Part shown: one piece after another, positions 12,325 through 25,900 of the stretch
Numbering within the stretch: position 1 is the stretch's first letter
Layout of the letters: every line of letters begins with the position of its first letter
Assembly: GCA_028671895.1 (NCBI GenBank)
Contig: CM053795.1
Location: 16,141,501-16,205,500 of the forward strand
DNA: 64,000 nucleotides
DNA from: Oenanthe sinensis
Lineage: Eukaryota; Streptophyta; Magnoliopsida; Apiales; Apiaceae
Direction of reading: 5' to 3'
Position numbers and translations under genes: made by a program
The notes under the pieces: model-generated
Database searches by the model: none
The model's input: the letters and a program-made list of their open reading frames with translations, nothing else
What the model was told of the DNA's origin: nothing

Positions 12325-15300
12325 TAATATTAAATATACGTGTGCATGTATATATGTATCGAAAAAATGCAATAGTTGATTTAATCTTTCCTATTAATCA
12401 AAATTGGACCCTGGCCTAACAAAATGATCCCACGGGTTTGGGCCATGCACGACTCCGGACTCCGGAGTACTTGCCATTTTCAGTACTGCTCCTTGGGTGC
12501 CATGACATTTCTTACTCATGCAAGTACTATTATATTTCTACTAATAACTGTAACACAACCTTCAAAATGCATTATTATTCTCTTTTGGTCCATAAGTCAA
12601 TGGAAGGTCACATGATGTGATTCTTAATGTATTGTACTCATAACGGGTAGTGGAAATTTGTGAAGATTAGGGCCAATGGAGAAAGAGCTAACATTACTTT
12701 CGTATCATTCGGTGTTATGTTATTGTATTGATTGAAATGCAACTCTTTCATCTTATTAACATGATTAAGTTATTAACTGATTTAAGAGTTAAGACCACAA
12801 TTTTATACATTTAGGCACACATGCATGTATTCATTTATTTATAATTATGTACATTAACATCTAAATCGAAAAGTAAACAAATAAAAAATAACATAAAGAT
12901 ATTTATGAATCATTTAAAAAAAATTAATAGTTATATATAATTAAATTTAATATTTAGTCGTGCCCGTTGTACAAGATTCTCAATAATGCATATAATTTAG
13001 AAAAAGTTTTAACAATAATGTTATAGGCAGATTAATTAGTTGATCGCGGAGTGAAGCATATGTGTGTATGTAATATGTTAACTAATTAAATGCAACATTA
13101 AGTTATAAGTAGCTAGGTAGGTAGTTTGAGATATAGTACTTGTGGCCATCAATTTTGTTTAAAGTATTTGACCTAGCTAGAAGGCTAGCCCAAGACAAAT
13201 GTCCACAATCTTAAGGCATCAAATCTGGAACCCTGTAGTAGGGTTTCAACATCAAATATATATTGGAGTTCATCTCAATTAGAGTGTGGATTTGCATGAA
13301 AGATTGGGCGGTGGGATTTTGAAGTGAAGTGACAAAGATAGGTGCATGAGAGAAATGACAGATATGAAAGGCCCCCTCTATAAAGATAAGGGGGGTAACC
13401 CCAACCCAATTCATAGAGATCGAGCACTATGGTCATTTTCACTTGTGTATTTTTCCATGTAAAGTAGAAAAAGGAAGTAACCCTTTGAAGCTAGATACAC
13501 GGCTTTTGTGAACAAGGTCCGGAAGGTAGCATCTTTTGCTATGTTGATAAATTTGTGGTAAGAGTCAACTCTGGTTTGCCATTTTTGAAATTGGGTTAGG
13601 TCTCTAATCATGAGAATATGTACATGATCGATATATCTCGATCATTTTTGTTATTGTCACTGCTTTAGATCAGTTCATACACTCAAACGGACTGTGATCG
13701 GTAATCTCTTTTTTCCCGACGAGTAAGCTATACAAGTACTCCGTAACTTGGAGTAAAGTAATAATTTTATATATGTAATAGTAATGAGCTGTACGGTCAT
13801 TACAAATTATAAATAGAAATGGGAGAGAGATCAAATTAAATGTCCATTTAACTTTATAAACTTATTTTATAAGTGACTTATAAATTAAAATTTTGTGATT
13901 TATTTTTTCTAAATAAAAAATTGTGATTTATTATTCACAAAACCACCTCACCTCAATCTTAGGACTGAGCCAATAATCGAATTGAAACCGTGAGATTTTT
14001 TTTATTTTTTTAAAACCGAACCGATTTGAATGGCTCAGGATATAGACTTGAACCGAATCGGTATAAACTGAACCGAACCAATTATTATATATAAATTTAT
14101 ACATATTATATTTATAAAAAAATTATAGATACAGACAAAGATTCTGTGAAAAAATTTATATGAAATACTGATTGAAAAATATATATGTTTAACATTATAT
14201 TCTGCTTATAATATATTATAAAATATATATTTTTATATAATAAGTCCGGGGATTATAATTGATACCTAGCGTATTTGAAACACGTGCAAGTGCACAAGAT
14301 ACAAACACATGCAATTATACAACATAATCTTTCCCAAAAAACACAAAATATACCAGAAAGTAAGGATATGTAATGCCAAAAACATGAATTCGGTAAATAT
14401 AAAAATTTGAAAATTTGAGTTCCGCACAACATTGGTAGAATTATATAAGAAATGTTTATTTGATGTTATGAATTAATGAATCCATGCATTAACCAAACTT
14501 AGCATCAAATACATTAGAATCATACAAGTCAAAACTTTTATTTTCGTAGAAATGTATATAAACTTTTATGTAAGTATGAATTATAAATGAGTATTTGATA
14601 CGAAAATTTGTTGAAAATAATTTAGACAAAAAATATCTAGGATACGAAGGATCGAAGATACGTTGACTAAATAAAGTATATGTTTTTACTCCCTAGAGAG
14701 ATACATACAAATTCCAAACTGAAAGCAAGTTGGGGTTGCTATCTTACAAGATATTGATATATATTGTTATTTTGATAATGGAAGATATATATGCGCTTTG
14801 TGGTAGACATGTTTTCCTATTCATATAGTCCCGTAAGTTTCTTTTTAAGTAAAAAGAGCGATAATAATAGCCACTGTCTAATTTTCTCAAAAGAGCTCCA
14901 TAAACATATTACATATAGTAAGAGATTGATTGTTAAAGTCGATTTGATTTTCCTGTTAAATTTTTTTTTTTCCCGCTTACATAGTAAATCACTGTGTTAT
15001 TGGAACCTGTGCCTGCCAAGCTATTATACATGCAATTCTTTTTATCATCCTTTCCTCTAATAAAAAATATGTATACAACGAAAATATATGCTAATCATAT
15101 TATAACATCAATATCACATTCTAATATATAGAACCGACTCAACAGTGGAGCTAGAAAATTTTAGAAATAGGGACGGATAAATATATTTGAGCTAATATAT
15201 TATTATAAATTTTTTATTTTGACAAGAACTAAATTTTTTTAATATAAAAAATATATATATAATTGTTTTTCAAGGTAGCGAGGGATTTAGAGCTCACTGG

Positions 15301-15410
15301 CACCTACATAACTGGGCGACAGCTCGATTATCAAATATCCTGATGAACAAGAAAAATACTGTATCACAGATCAGTTGTAAGTTGCAGGCCCGAGTACGCT
15401 CCTGTAAGCC
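12325..15410. other. 3.1 kb intergenic, no confirmed gene
   Basis: No gene could be supported. A short hairpin-forming repeat (CTGAGCCA at 13965 paired with TGGCTCAG at 14031, about 13965-14090) contains AACCGAACCG motifs like the element at 2341-3180. Two adjacent minus-strand open frames at 13211-13611 are not recognisable as protein. Confidence 0.4.
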
Positions 15411-18066
15411 CAGGGCCGTTATTGACTTTTTGGATGCCCTTTACAAAAATTTTAAATGAGTCTCTAAAAAAATTGCAGCATAATTATAGAAAATATCAAT
15501 ATAACAGAAGTTTACGAGAAATTTTTTCAAAATTTTCACTTATTTTCTTCATATTTTATCAAATTACTTGAAAAGTCCACTTTTTCGATAACAAAAGTAT
15601 CCATAACTCTTCTTTGTGACTCTTCTATCTTATCAACTCATTTTTTTTTCTATTTTCACATCGAGATAATTATTTTTTAGGTAACACCATATAAATCAAA
15701 ATTCAAACAATTGACTTATAAATAAGTAATAACACCTGAAATAGATAGTTTCAATCCAAAATTCTCGCTGAAAGTTTAAAAATGATTGATTTTTTATATC
15801 AAAATAAAGATAAAATATATATGTTTAATATGTATTATTAATTTTTAACATTTAATATGTTTGTTCCAATTGAGCCACTATCTTTTCAAACATTTTTCGA
15901 TGAATGAGCCGTTTTATCATTGTTTATTTAGATCTCACGTAAATTTACATTGATGACATACTAAATAAATTCTATCATTATAAATAAAAAGCATAACATG
16001 AGTAATAAATTTTAACAATTATCACGGTTTTCCTTACTAAGCCCCTTTCTCACTAAACACATTTCTAGCTAATGATTGGCTTTATCATTTTTCTATAATC
16101 TCTCATAAAATTATTTTTATGAAAAAATAAGTCAACTTATATTTGGTAAATTCTACTTTTATGACATTTACGATTAATATATGTTAATATTTACTAATTA
16201 GACTCATAATTAGAAATTAAGTAGTAATTGAAATTTTTAAGTAGAATATAAGTTAACATTTCATTGTAAGACACCTAATTAGAAAATAAATAATAATTAG
16301 ACGCTTATTAATAAGACAAATAGTAATTTATATAAAATTTTCAAGTGAGCTTACATTTTAAAAATCATAATATATATTATTAAATTTTAACATTTAACAT
16401 GTTTCTTCTAATTGAGCCGCTCTCTTTTTACACATTTTCCCGATGAATGAGCCGTTTATTATTGTGTATTTATATGTCACATAGAATTAAATGAAATAGG
16501 TCAAAGAAGAAGAGTGCGTGTGAAATGAAATATTAGAATAATAGAAATTAGAGAAATATAATTGTGATAGAGTGTGGAATCGAAAATACACTAAATAAAT
16601 TTTGTTATTTAAAAAACATAACATGGGTACTAAATTTTAACAATTATGATGTTATTCTTATCAAGCTGCTTTGTCGTTAAATACATTTCTCGCCAATTAT
16701 TCGCTCTACCATTTTTCTTAGATCACTCATAAAATTATATATTTAGTAAATTTAACTTTTATAAAACTTACAATTATAATATGTTAATATTTAATAATTA
16801 GACTCCTAATTAGAATGTAAGTAGTAATTAAAATTATAATTAGAAGATAAATTAATATTTCTTTATAAGACACCCAATTAGAAAAAAATAGTAATTAGAC
16901 TCTTATTAGAAGATAAATATGAATTTATATTAATTTTTCAATATTTAAATTCTAAAAAATTAGAAAAATAATTTTGAGTGATTTGAAATTACCTAAGAAC
17001 TCCCTTTCAAAAATCATACCATGTGTATTAAATTCTAACTATTAACAGTTTTTCCTTATTGAACTGATCTCTCGTCAAACACATTTATCGCCAATAATTC
17101 GCTGTATCGCTTCTTCTTTAAATTTCCCATAAAAATATATTTATTATAGAATAAGTCAAATTATATTTAGTAAATTTGAATCTGATAAGGCTTACAATTA
17201 GAATATGTTAATATTTAATAATACTACTAATTAGAAGATAAACAGTAATTAAATTCGTAATTATAAGATATGTTAATATTAATTTACAGGACACATAATA
17301 ATAAGACAAATAGTAACTAGACTCTTGTTAGAAGACAAATAAGAAGTTATATAATTCTTTTAATACATAAATTTTTAAAAATTAGAAAAATAATTTCAAG
17401 TTATTTGAAAGCGCTTGAAAATTTTCCTTTACAAATCATACGATGAGTATTAAATTCTAATGATTAGCAGGCTTCTCCTTACTGAGCCACGCTCTCGTCA
17501 AATATATTTTTCGCCAATAAATCGCTTTATCAGATCTTCTTTAGATTTTCCATAAATTTATTTTTATTAAAGAATAAATCAACTGATATTTAGTAATTTT
17601 ATTTTTATAAGATTTACAGTTAAAATATTTTAATATTTACTAATTAAACTTTTAATTAGGGGTAAGTAGTAATTGAAATCCTAATTAAAAGGTAAGCATT
17701 AATTTTATTATATTTTCAATTAGCAAAAGTTAATATTTTTTATGAGATTTCCAATTAGAAGGAAATCCTAATTAGAAGATAAGTATTAATTTCATTAGAT
17801 TTTTAATTAGAGTAAATTAATATTTCCTTATAAGACTTACAATTCAAATGCAAGTAGTAATTAGACTCTTATTAAAAGGTAAATAAGAATTTATATAAAT
17901 TTTAATACATAAATTCTAGAAAAATTAGAAAAATAGTTTCGAGCGATTTGAGAGCGCTCCCTTTATTATGGATATAGATATACTAATTTGTTTTTACAAA
18001 AAAATGTCCTTCTAAAAGTTTTGGGCCTGGGCCGTCGCCCCCTTGCCCTCTTCAGGGGCGGCCCAG
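15411..18066. mobile_element. 2.66-kb non-autonomous hAT-type element with internal repeats
   Basis: The ends are CAGGGCCG... and ...CGGCCCAG, inverted with one mismatch, and are flanked by a perfect 8-bp direct repeat TGTAAGCC at 15403-15410 and 18067-18074, as expected of hAT insertion. GC-rich ends enclose an AT-rich interior with no transposase or other ORF. The interior is built of about six diverged units beginning near 15838, 16005, 16378, 16633, 17028 and 17450. Each opens with an AAATTTTAAC-like run followed by GAGCC or AAGCC, CTCTC and AAACACATTT motifs. Confidence 0.75.
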
Positions 18067-18918
18067 TGTAAGCCTAACAATTCAAAAGCCCAAGAAATTC
18101 AGCGGGCTTTACGTGTTCAATTATATAAGGCCGATTGGCCATGCAAGAAAGTTGGATATGTGATACGTAGCCCAGTCTGATGTCCATGACGGGAGGAAGC
18201 TTATTTGGGGCGTTGTCACGAGGCAACAATAAAAAAATGTAAGTTTAGTTGTAAGCATGGGATTGAATTATTGCGAGGATTTGTATACCTAAACCATTTT
18301 ACTAGAGATGTAAATTGTGATTGAAATTTAAAGGCAAGGCCTTTATTAAATATCCTTCAAAATGAGATGTCGAGGATCATAAGAAGATTGGAGTTGGCGA
18401 AAGGTGGGGTATTTCTATTTTCACAGTGAAGAATCAAAATTTAAAACAACCTACCCCTTCGAATTTTGTGTGTCAGGATTTATGATGTATAGAACATGCA
18501 TCGTGTATACTTATCACGTAGTTATGTCATATGTGTGTGTCTATAGTATATATACGTAGAGTACGACTTAAGTAAACAAAATCACCTCACTCAAGCCAGT
18601 TCCAGACCCAGTTACGGTCATGTAAATTCTATCAAGTACCTGCAACAGATTACTTTTATGAACGGGGCGTTTAAAAACCAACTAAATAAAATGAGTTGGG
18701 CTCCGTGAAAAATAACACGTCAGAAAGTAATGTACAGTATATTTTATTTAAACATATATTTTGTTCAACCATACCATAGCATACCTTGATAGATATCTTG
18801 AGCCATACGGCCCATACGGGTAGTACCCGAATCCTAAGACATGTGCTAGTGTGCGACCTAGCAACTAACCCCCTTTACCAGTTTGACATCGCCATTATAT
18901 TCTACTCTTGTTTCTCAA

Positions 18919-18919
18919 G

Positions 18920-18948
<29 letters not shown>
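18919..18948. repeat. (TA)n microsatellite
   Basis: About 15 TA dinucleotides in a row. Other TA runs occur near 20898, 38152 and 50657. Confidence 0.9.
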
Positions 18949-18952
<4 letters not shown>

Positions 18953-19020
18953 TATGGAAACGGTTCACCGTCACAGTACCAACTCATCTCTTATCATTGA
19001 AAAAATAGGAGGATTTTTAT

Positions 19021-19690
19021 TCATTTTTAATTTTGAAGTAATTTTTAAATTTCAAGTAATTATTATATTATAATATAATTTTATTAATATAAATATATGT
19101 AATTAACTTATTTATCTAATTTATAAATTAAAAATACTATTAATAAATATTATTTAATATTGTATATATATAATAATTTAATATTATTTTCGAATCTAAT
19201 AATAATCATATTATTTATTTTTAAATTTTTATTTATATAACATAATTTAAATTTTTAGTCATTTTTAATTTTTAAGTAATTTTTAAATTTCAAGTAACTA
19301 TTATATTATAATATAATTTTATTAATATAAATATATGTAATTAAAGTATTTATCTGATTTATATGTTAAAAATATTATTAAGAAATATTATATTATACTG
19401 TATATATAATATTATTATTATTAGATTAAAAAATAATATAATATTATTTTTGAATCTAATAATAATAATATTATTTATTTTTAAATTTTTATTTATATAA
19501 CATAATTTAAATTTTTATCCATTTTTAATTTTGAAGTGATTTTTAAATTTCAAGTAATTATTATATTATAATATAATTTTATTAATATAAATATATATAA
19601 TTAAATTATTTATCTAATTTATAAATTAAAAATATTATTAATAAATATTATATTATATTATATTATTATTTTCGAATCTTTATATTATAT
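19021..19690. repeat. three-copy tandem repeat, unit about 240-260 bp
   Basis: Copies begin near 19021, 19259 and 19519. Each carries CATTTTTAATTTTGAAGT (or a close variant), TTTTAAATTTCAAGTAA and TTATTAATATAAATATAT in the same order. Extremely AT-rich; no ORF. Confidence 0.8.
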
Positions 19691-20640
19691 ATATATATAT
19701 AACAATTTGCAAGGCAAGTTGTTTTATTAAAATTTAGTTTACCTTTCAAAGTGTTACTGTTACTGTAAATTGTATTTCATTTGTTTCATTCTAATTTTCT
19801 CCGCATATGGCCTGTCCGCATAGACATCAAACACATATTTAAGTTTTTAATATACGCTATATTGCATAGCGTATAATTTTTAAAAAATATCAATTGCAAA
19901 GGCATAAATGGTAAAAAAAAATAAAGTGTACATTATATAATATAATGTGTACACTATATAATATAGCATATATTTTAATTTTATTTTAATGTTAACCGTT
20001 CATTTAATTTTTTAACGATGAAAGATGTGTTGACTGTATATTAATAATATTCACCTTTAGTTACCGAACAATACCCTTATTTATTGATGCATCATGCATG
20101 TGTATGTATCTGCATACTTATCTCGCATATAGTACAATTTTTTAATATATGTTTATTAACAAATTGTAATAAATTTACCGTATCAAAAAGAGTTGGTGAT
20201 TTTTACAACTAGGCCTGTAACAATCCACCACTATAAAAACTAGTGCAGCATTGATTCTTTCTTCATAGCACTTAAATTTGTGATCATTTAACAGTAATTA
20301 ATTCACGTTTATACGTACTTTATCTATAAATTTTTTATAGGACAATAAATTGAACACAAATTTTCTCTTTGTATATAAGTTGTCTGAATATGACGCCTCA
20401 TGCCCCCGCCAGCTGCACATGTTTGTTAAAATATCGTCGATACTTTCCGCTGCATATAAGCTGTTTTAATTTTTGACACACATTTTTAAGTGTTTTAACT
20501 GTATAATAAAAATTATTATTTTTAAAATTTTCTTTTTATATGTAATCTATATTTTAATTAAAAAAAAGAAAATCTTTACTCCTCACATAATACAAATATT
20601 GTAAATATGATTCTTTTTCATATATACTCCTTCCTTCTCG
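19691..20640. other. AT-rich intergenic, nothing recognised
   Basis: No gene or mobile-element ends seen. Confidence 0.4.
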
Positions 20641-21089
20641 AGTAGTTTGGTTCGAAGGTTTCTAGAATGAGGCATATGTTTAAAATGGATAAAACTTGTA
20701 TTTCATGCTTGTTTCAATTTTTTTAAATGTCAAACTCATACCTCAAATCCAAAAAATATAAATTTTTATACCCAAGGGGAAGGTGGGTATTAGGGGAAAA
20801 TATATGTATCAATTTTAATATTATTATTTTGTTATTAATAATTAACATTATTATTAATAATAAAATAATATATACAATATTCAAACATTACTAATAATAT
20901 ATATATATATATATATATTATAATACTAATACTAACAATTAATTTAATAATATTTTAAATTAAATAATTTCATTCCAAAACTAAACCAAACACATGATAT
21001 GAATAATGAAATTTCGTCATCATACCACCCTAACCCGATTCCTATTCCTGAAACCAAACCCATACCGACTCGTGAACCAAACGACCCCT
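20641..21089. mobile_element. possible MITE with GTTTGGTTC ends
   Basis: The left side reads AGTAGTTTGGTTCGAAGG; the right side on the minus strand reads AGGGGTCGTTTGGTTCACG. The shared GTTTGGTTC is close to both ends and the interior is AT-rich with no ORF. Boundaries are approximate. Confidence 0.4.
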
Positions 21090-21148
21090 AAGTGTTTTGT
21101 TTGATTTTTTGAGTTCAACTTGACTAAATTTTAATAAAAAATTACATA

Positions 21149-21877
21149 TCTATATTATATTATTAAAGCCGAAAGATTAAAAGTTTTGGTGGTCGGTATG
21201 GTACTGGGTGAACCGTAGAAAAGATTTTAGCCTTTCAATTTTAAGTGAACCATAGAAACAATCTTAACCATTGAATTTTAATAAAATTTAATTTTAAAAA
21301 GAATATAATCATACATACAAATCTAACACCAATAGTCCTCCTTTTATACAACACATCACAAATATGATTAATATAATCATCCATACAATTCTAACACCAA
21401 TAGTCCTTCTTTTATACAACTCATCACAGATAGGATAATATTATATTATATTTAAATTATATTCTATATTTTTTATTTTACGAATCATACTTATCCTATA
21501 ATTTTTATTTAATATATCATCATTAAATTTTATGATAACATTAAAAATTTGATAGTAGGTCGATATTTGAGCCGGATAGTTGATTAATTATTGGGCTTAA
21601 TTTTAAAATATTAATCTTCTAACTAAAATACAATCTCATATTAATCTTCTAACTAAAATACATCACATTAATCTCCTAACTAAAATACATCTCTATACAA
21701 AACAAACAAAAATTATCCTATTAAAATGTAAATACAAATAAAATATATAAAAATATATACATATAATATTAAATAAAATTTAAATTATTATTATACAAAT
21801 ACAAATAAATCCAAATCATTAAAAAATATTAAAAAACTAAAAAAATTCATCCGTGCATCGCACGTGATATAAGCTAG
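21149..21877 (+). mobile_element. non-autonomous Helitron-like element
   Basis: It begins TCTATATTATATTATTAAAG after an A. It ends with a short hairpin (CGTGC-ATC-GCACG at 21852-21864), then about ten bases and CTAG before a T, which matches the usual Helitron 3' end (hairpin plus CTRR, inserted between A and T). No helicase is encoded. Related sequence recurs at 37476-38620, 48900-49140 and 61653-62010. Confidence 0.65.
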
Positions 21878-22385
21878 TATATTATATAATTATAAAAAAT
21901 TTAAAATAATATATCATTAAAAATATATTTAATCTACTTTAAAATATAACTTTTAATTTTCAAAAATTTTAAAAGAATAATCTCTAATCTTTAATCAAAC
22001 TTAAGTTAAATTAACAATAAGAAATCAAAAAAACCACAATCACTTGAATTGATATATGTGGTGTTTGTGCGAGTTTTTTTTTTCCATTCTTAGGGCTGTA
22101 GTTCATTGTAAAGACCTATAATAGCAAATAATTGTATTTAAAAAAGATATAATTTTTGAAATAAAATTCACAATTATTTAAAAACCAAAACTCAAGAGTA
22201 ACTAATTTTTGAAGTACAATCGAAACTCGAGAATCAACACTCTCTAATCACGCCAAAAAAAAGAGAGTCCATAATTATTTATAAAATTCACATTTAATAT
22301 AACCATTTTTTTAGTGACAAAATTTAATATTTTATTTTTCGTATTTGAGTTGTTGGAAAAATCGAAAGCAGGTGGAGTGTTATTA
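21878..22385. other. AT-rich DNA upstream of the kinesin gene
   Basis: No gene seen; the 3' part grades into the kinesin promoter. Confidence 0.4.
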
Positions 22386-22930
22386 TAGTAACGGTCATAA
22401 TAAGGCGAGAAAGCACAGCGTGTGTGATCCCGTCCAAAATTCAAAACGCTCTCTTAACGGCCTTTAGTTTTCAAGTTTCGTTATCTCTCCGCTGTCTTTC
22501 TACACGCACTCCAGTCCCACAACTCACCTTCACTCTCACTCATTTATTAATTAATTCATCATTCTATTCTATTTAATTATTACAAATTAAATCAAACAAA
22601 TCTCTCGCATTCTCTTCTCCATTTCAAGCTCTCCTCACCTGCCGGCAGGCCTTTACTTACACACTCTGTAAGTCTATATATATGCACACACCTGTTTGAT
22701 TTCTTCGTTAATTCTGTTTTTTTTTAATTAATTCACTGTCTATTCGACATTCATTTATACTACGACAATGTGCGTTTCCTTTTATGTGTTAATTTTATCT
22801 GTTTATCGAATATTTGATTTGATGTTTATTGATTAGAGTAGTTTTAGTTTTAATTTTAATTGAATAGTGAAATTGTGTTTTTTCGAGATTTGATTTGAAT
22901 TGAGTTGACCTAGTTTTTAATTTTACGTAG
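22386..22930 (+). promoter_or_regulatory. promoter/leader of the KIN-5 gene with two MSA-type motifs and a leader intron
   Basis: Two AACGG cores lie at 22390-22394 (GTAACGGTCA) and 22456-22460 (CTTAACGGCCT). They fit the mitosis-specific activator element bound by three-repeat MYB proteins in plant G2/M genes, as expected for a mitotic kinesin. A probable leader intron runs from the GT at 22668 to the AG at 22930, just before the start codon at 22969. The transcription start is not determined. Confidence 0.5.
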
Positions 22931-22968
22931 AGGTGATTGTAATTTGAGAATTTGACCTACTAGAAGAA

Positions 22969-25900
22969 ATGGAGTCTAATGCACAGAGGAGAGGTGGAGG
23001 AAGTTTGGTTCCGGTATCGCCATCGCAAACTCCGAGGTCGAGCGACAAGTCGATGAGAGATCTGCGATCGGAAGGTGGAAATGTGAGTCATAAGCAGCAT
23101 GATAATAAGGATAAAGGTGTTAATGTTCAAGTTATTCTGAGATGCAGGTAACATTTCTGTCTTAATTCATAAAAATTAATGTCATTGTGCTTGTTGTAGT
23201 CGTATATATATTGGAATGATGATGTGATGAATGTGTTGTATTTGATGGAACTACGATGTGTTTTTAGGCCTTTGAGTGAAGATGAAATTAAGGTGCATAC
23301 ACCGGTTGTAATTTCGTGTATTGAGAGTAGGAGAGAAGTTTGTGCGGTTCAGACCATTGCTAATAAGCAGATTGATAGGACCTTCATGTTTGACAAGGTC
23401 CGTAATCTAAATGAATACGAGTTTGATCTACACTAGTTATGCTAAATATTAAGATGTTGTGTTAAAGACCAAAAAGAAAGATTGTGATTTTAATTTTTTT
23501 GTGTGTGTGTAATTTGGGATACAATTTTTAGGTCTTTGGTCCGGCGTCCCAACAAAAGGATCTGTATGAGCAGGCTGTATCTCCTATTGTTTATGAAGTT
23601 CTTGAGGGTTACAATTGCACTATTTTCGCCTATGGGCAGACTGGAACGGGGAAAACATATACAATGGAAGGAGGAGCCAGAAAAAAGGTTAATGTTTTTT
23701 GAACAAAACTTTTTTTATCTTCAAAAAAAATACTATATTAGTTTTTCTGAAACTAACACTTCATATATTCCATGTTCAGAATGGGGAGTTTCCTAGTGAT
23801 GCAGGTGTTATTCCCAGAGCTGTCAGGCAAATTTTTAACATATTAGAAGCTCAAAGTGCTGAATATAGCATGAAAGTTACACATCTTGAGCTGTACAATG
23901 AGGAGATAACTGATCTATTGGCTCCCGAGGAATGTTCAAAATTCATTGACGACAAATCAAAGAAACCCATAGCACTAATGGAGGATGGGAAGGGTGGTGT
24001 GTTGGTCCGAGGGCTGGAAGAGGAAATAGTATGCACTGCAAATGAAATATACAAAATTTTAGAGAAAGGCTCTGCTAAAAGGCGGACGGCGGAGACTCTT
24101 CTTAACAAACAAAGTAGCCGGTCTCACTCAATATTTTCTATCACAATTCACATCAAAGAGTGTACTCCAGAAGGGGAAGAAATGATTAAGTGCGGGAAGC
24201 TCAATCTTGTGGACCTTGCTGGGTCTGAGAATATTTCACGTTCTGGTGCAAGAGAGGTAAAGAAAAGCATAACAATTTGTAGCAATCTAGTGAACATATT
24301 TGGGACCATTTACTTTTTAAGCTCTTGCCCGTGGTTAACTGGATGATCAGATTACTCACAAAGTAATGGGTCTTCTTTGCAGACACGAGCAAGGGAAGCT
24401 GGAGAAATAAATAAAAGTTTGCTTACACTTGGCCGAGTAATAAATGCTCTAGTGGAGCACTCCGGCCATATACCATATAGGTATTTGTCAAGTAGCTAAT
24501 TGACTTAGCTTAACAATTCATTCTGAATTAGACAAACTACTTACAAACTTAGTTACCTTTATATGTCAGGGATAGCAAATTGACTAGGTTGCTGAGAGAT
24601 TCCTTGGGAGGGAAGACAAAGACTTGCATAATTGCTACAATTTCACCGTCGGTCTATAGTTTGGAAGAGACTCTCAGCACTTTAGATTATGCACACCGTG
24701 CTAAAAATATCAAGAACAAACCAGAGGTCAGTTCATTACTTTGGTGATTAAATGTCTTACATTGTTATCAAGTTCTTATCTCCCTCTTTACAAAAGATTT
24801 GGTATATGGAATCTTTGATTATTATTTCAGATCAATCAGAAAATGATGAAATCGACAATGATCAAGGACTTGTACTCTGAGATCGACAGGCTTAAACAAG
24901 GTTGATAATTGCCTAACCCTGATCCTTATTATTATCTCCCCTAACCCTCCTGTCACACATGCTCCTCAGTCCCCCCCCACCCCCACCCCCCACATAAAAC
25001 AACAAAAAAATATATGCAATTTTCTAATGTCATATTTGAAATTTTCAAATTGCCAAAAAAGAGGCATCTCCTGCAAGAGAGAATAATGGAATATAAACCA
25101 GAATTTCGCTATCGTGCCGTATTTACAATTTTCGAATGTCATATTTACAATTTTCCACTTGTCAAAAAAGAGGTATTTTCTGCAAGAGAGAAAAATGGAA
25201 TTTATATACCAAAAGACCGCTATCTTCAGGAGGAAGCAGAGAAGAAGGTTAGTTCCAGTCATTTAGTCTGAGACTATGATTACTCTTACCTATTCAAAGT
25301 GTGTTAATATACAAGTAAAAGTTTCATTTGATCATTGTTCTTTTCCAGGCAATGGCTGAAAAGATTGAGCGCATGGAACTTGATTTTGAATCCAGAGACA
25401 AGGTAACTGCAATTTTATGATATTACATATGCTCCTATGATCTATTCATTATTTTTCAGAAAAATGATTGTGTATCCCAATCTTTTATCAGCAATTTATG
25501 GAGCTTCAGGGACTTCACAATTCTCAGTTGCAACTTACTGAAGAACTGTGTGATAAGCTAGAAAAAACAGTGGTATTAAGTTGCACCATAGACTGTTTTA
25601 ATTGCCATTTTCCAGTGCCGTGCTCATTAATTGGCAAGGATTGCCTTCGATCATGTTTTCACCTTGTTATTCTCTCCTTCCTTTTTTACTTCAGAAAAAG
25701 CTCCATGAAGCAGAACATGCATTGGTCGACCTTGAAGAAAGACATAGACAAGCAAATGCAACCATCAAAGAAAAAGAATATTTAATTTCCAATCTTATTA
25801 AATCAGGTAAGTTAAATGTTCTCTGTTTTACACTTGGCAGAATCTCTTTAGCTAGTGCTTTTGACTTCTTTGTGTTCGGCAGAAGAATTCCTAAATTATA

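Noticed and set aside
13211..13611. Two adjacent minus-strand open frames and a GATTGGGCGGTGGGATTTTG stretch that recalls miR482-type arms
   Set aside because: No matching partner arm or conserved mature sequence is present, and the open frames show no protein pattern. Not enough for a gene or microRNA call.
22960..23154. Minus-strand frame opposite kinesin exon 1
   Set aside because: Shadow of the coding exon; no independent support.
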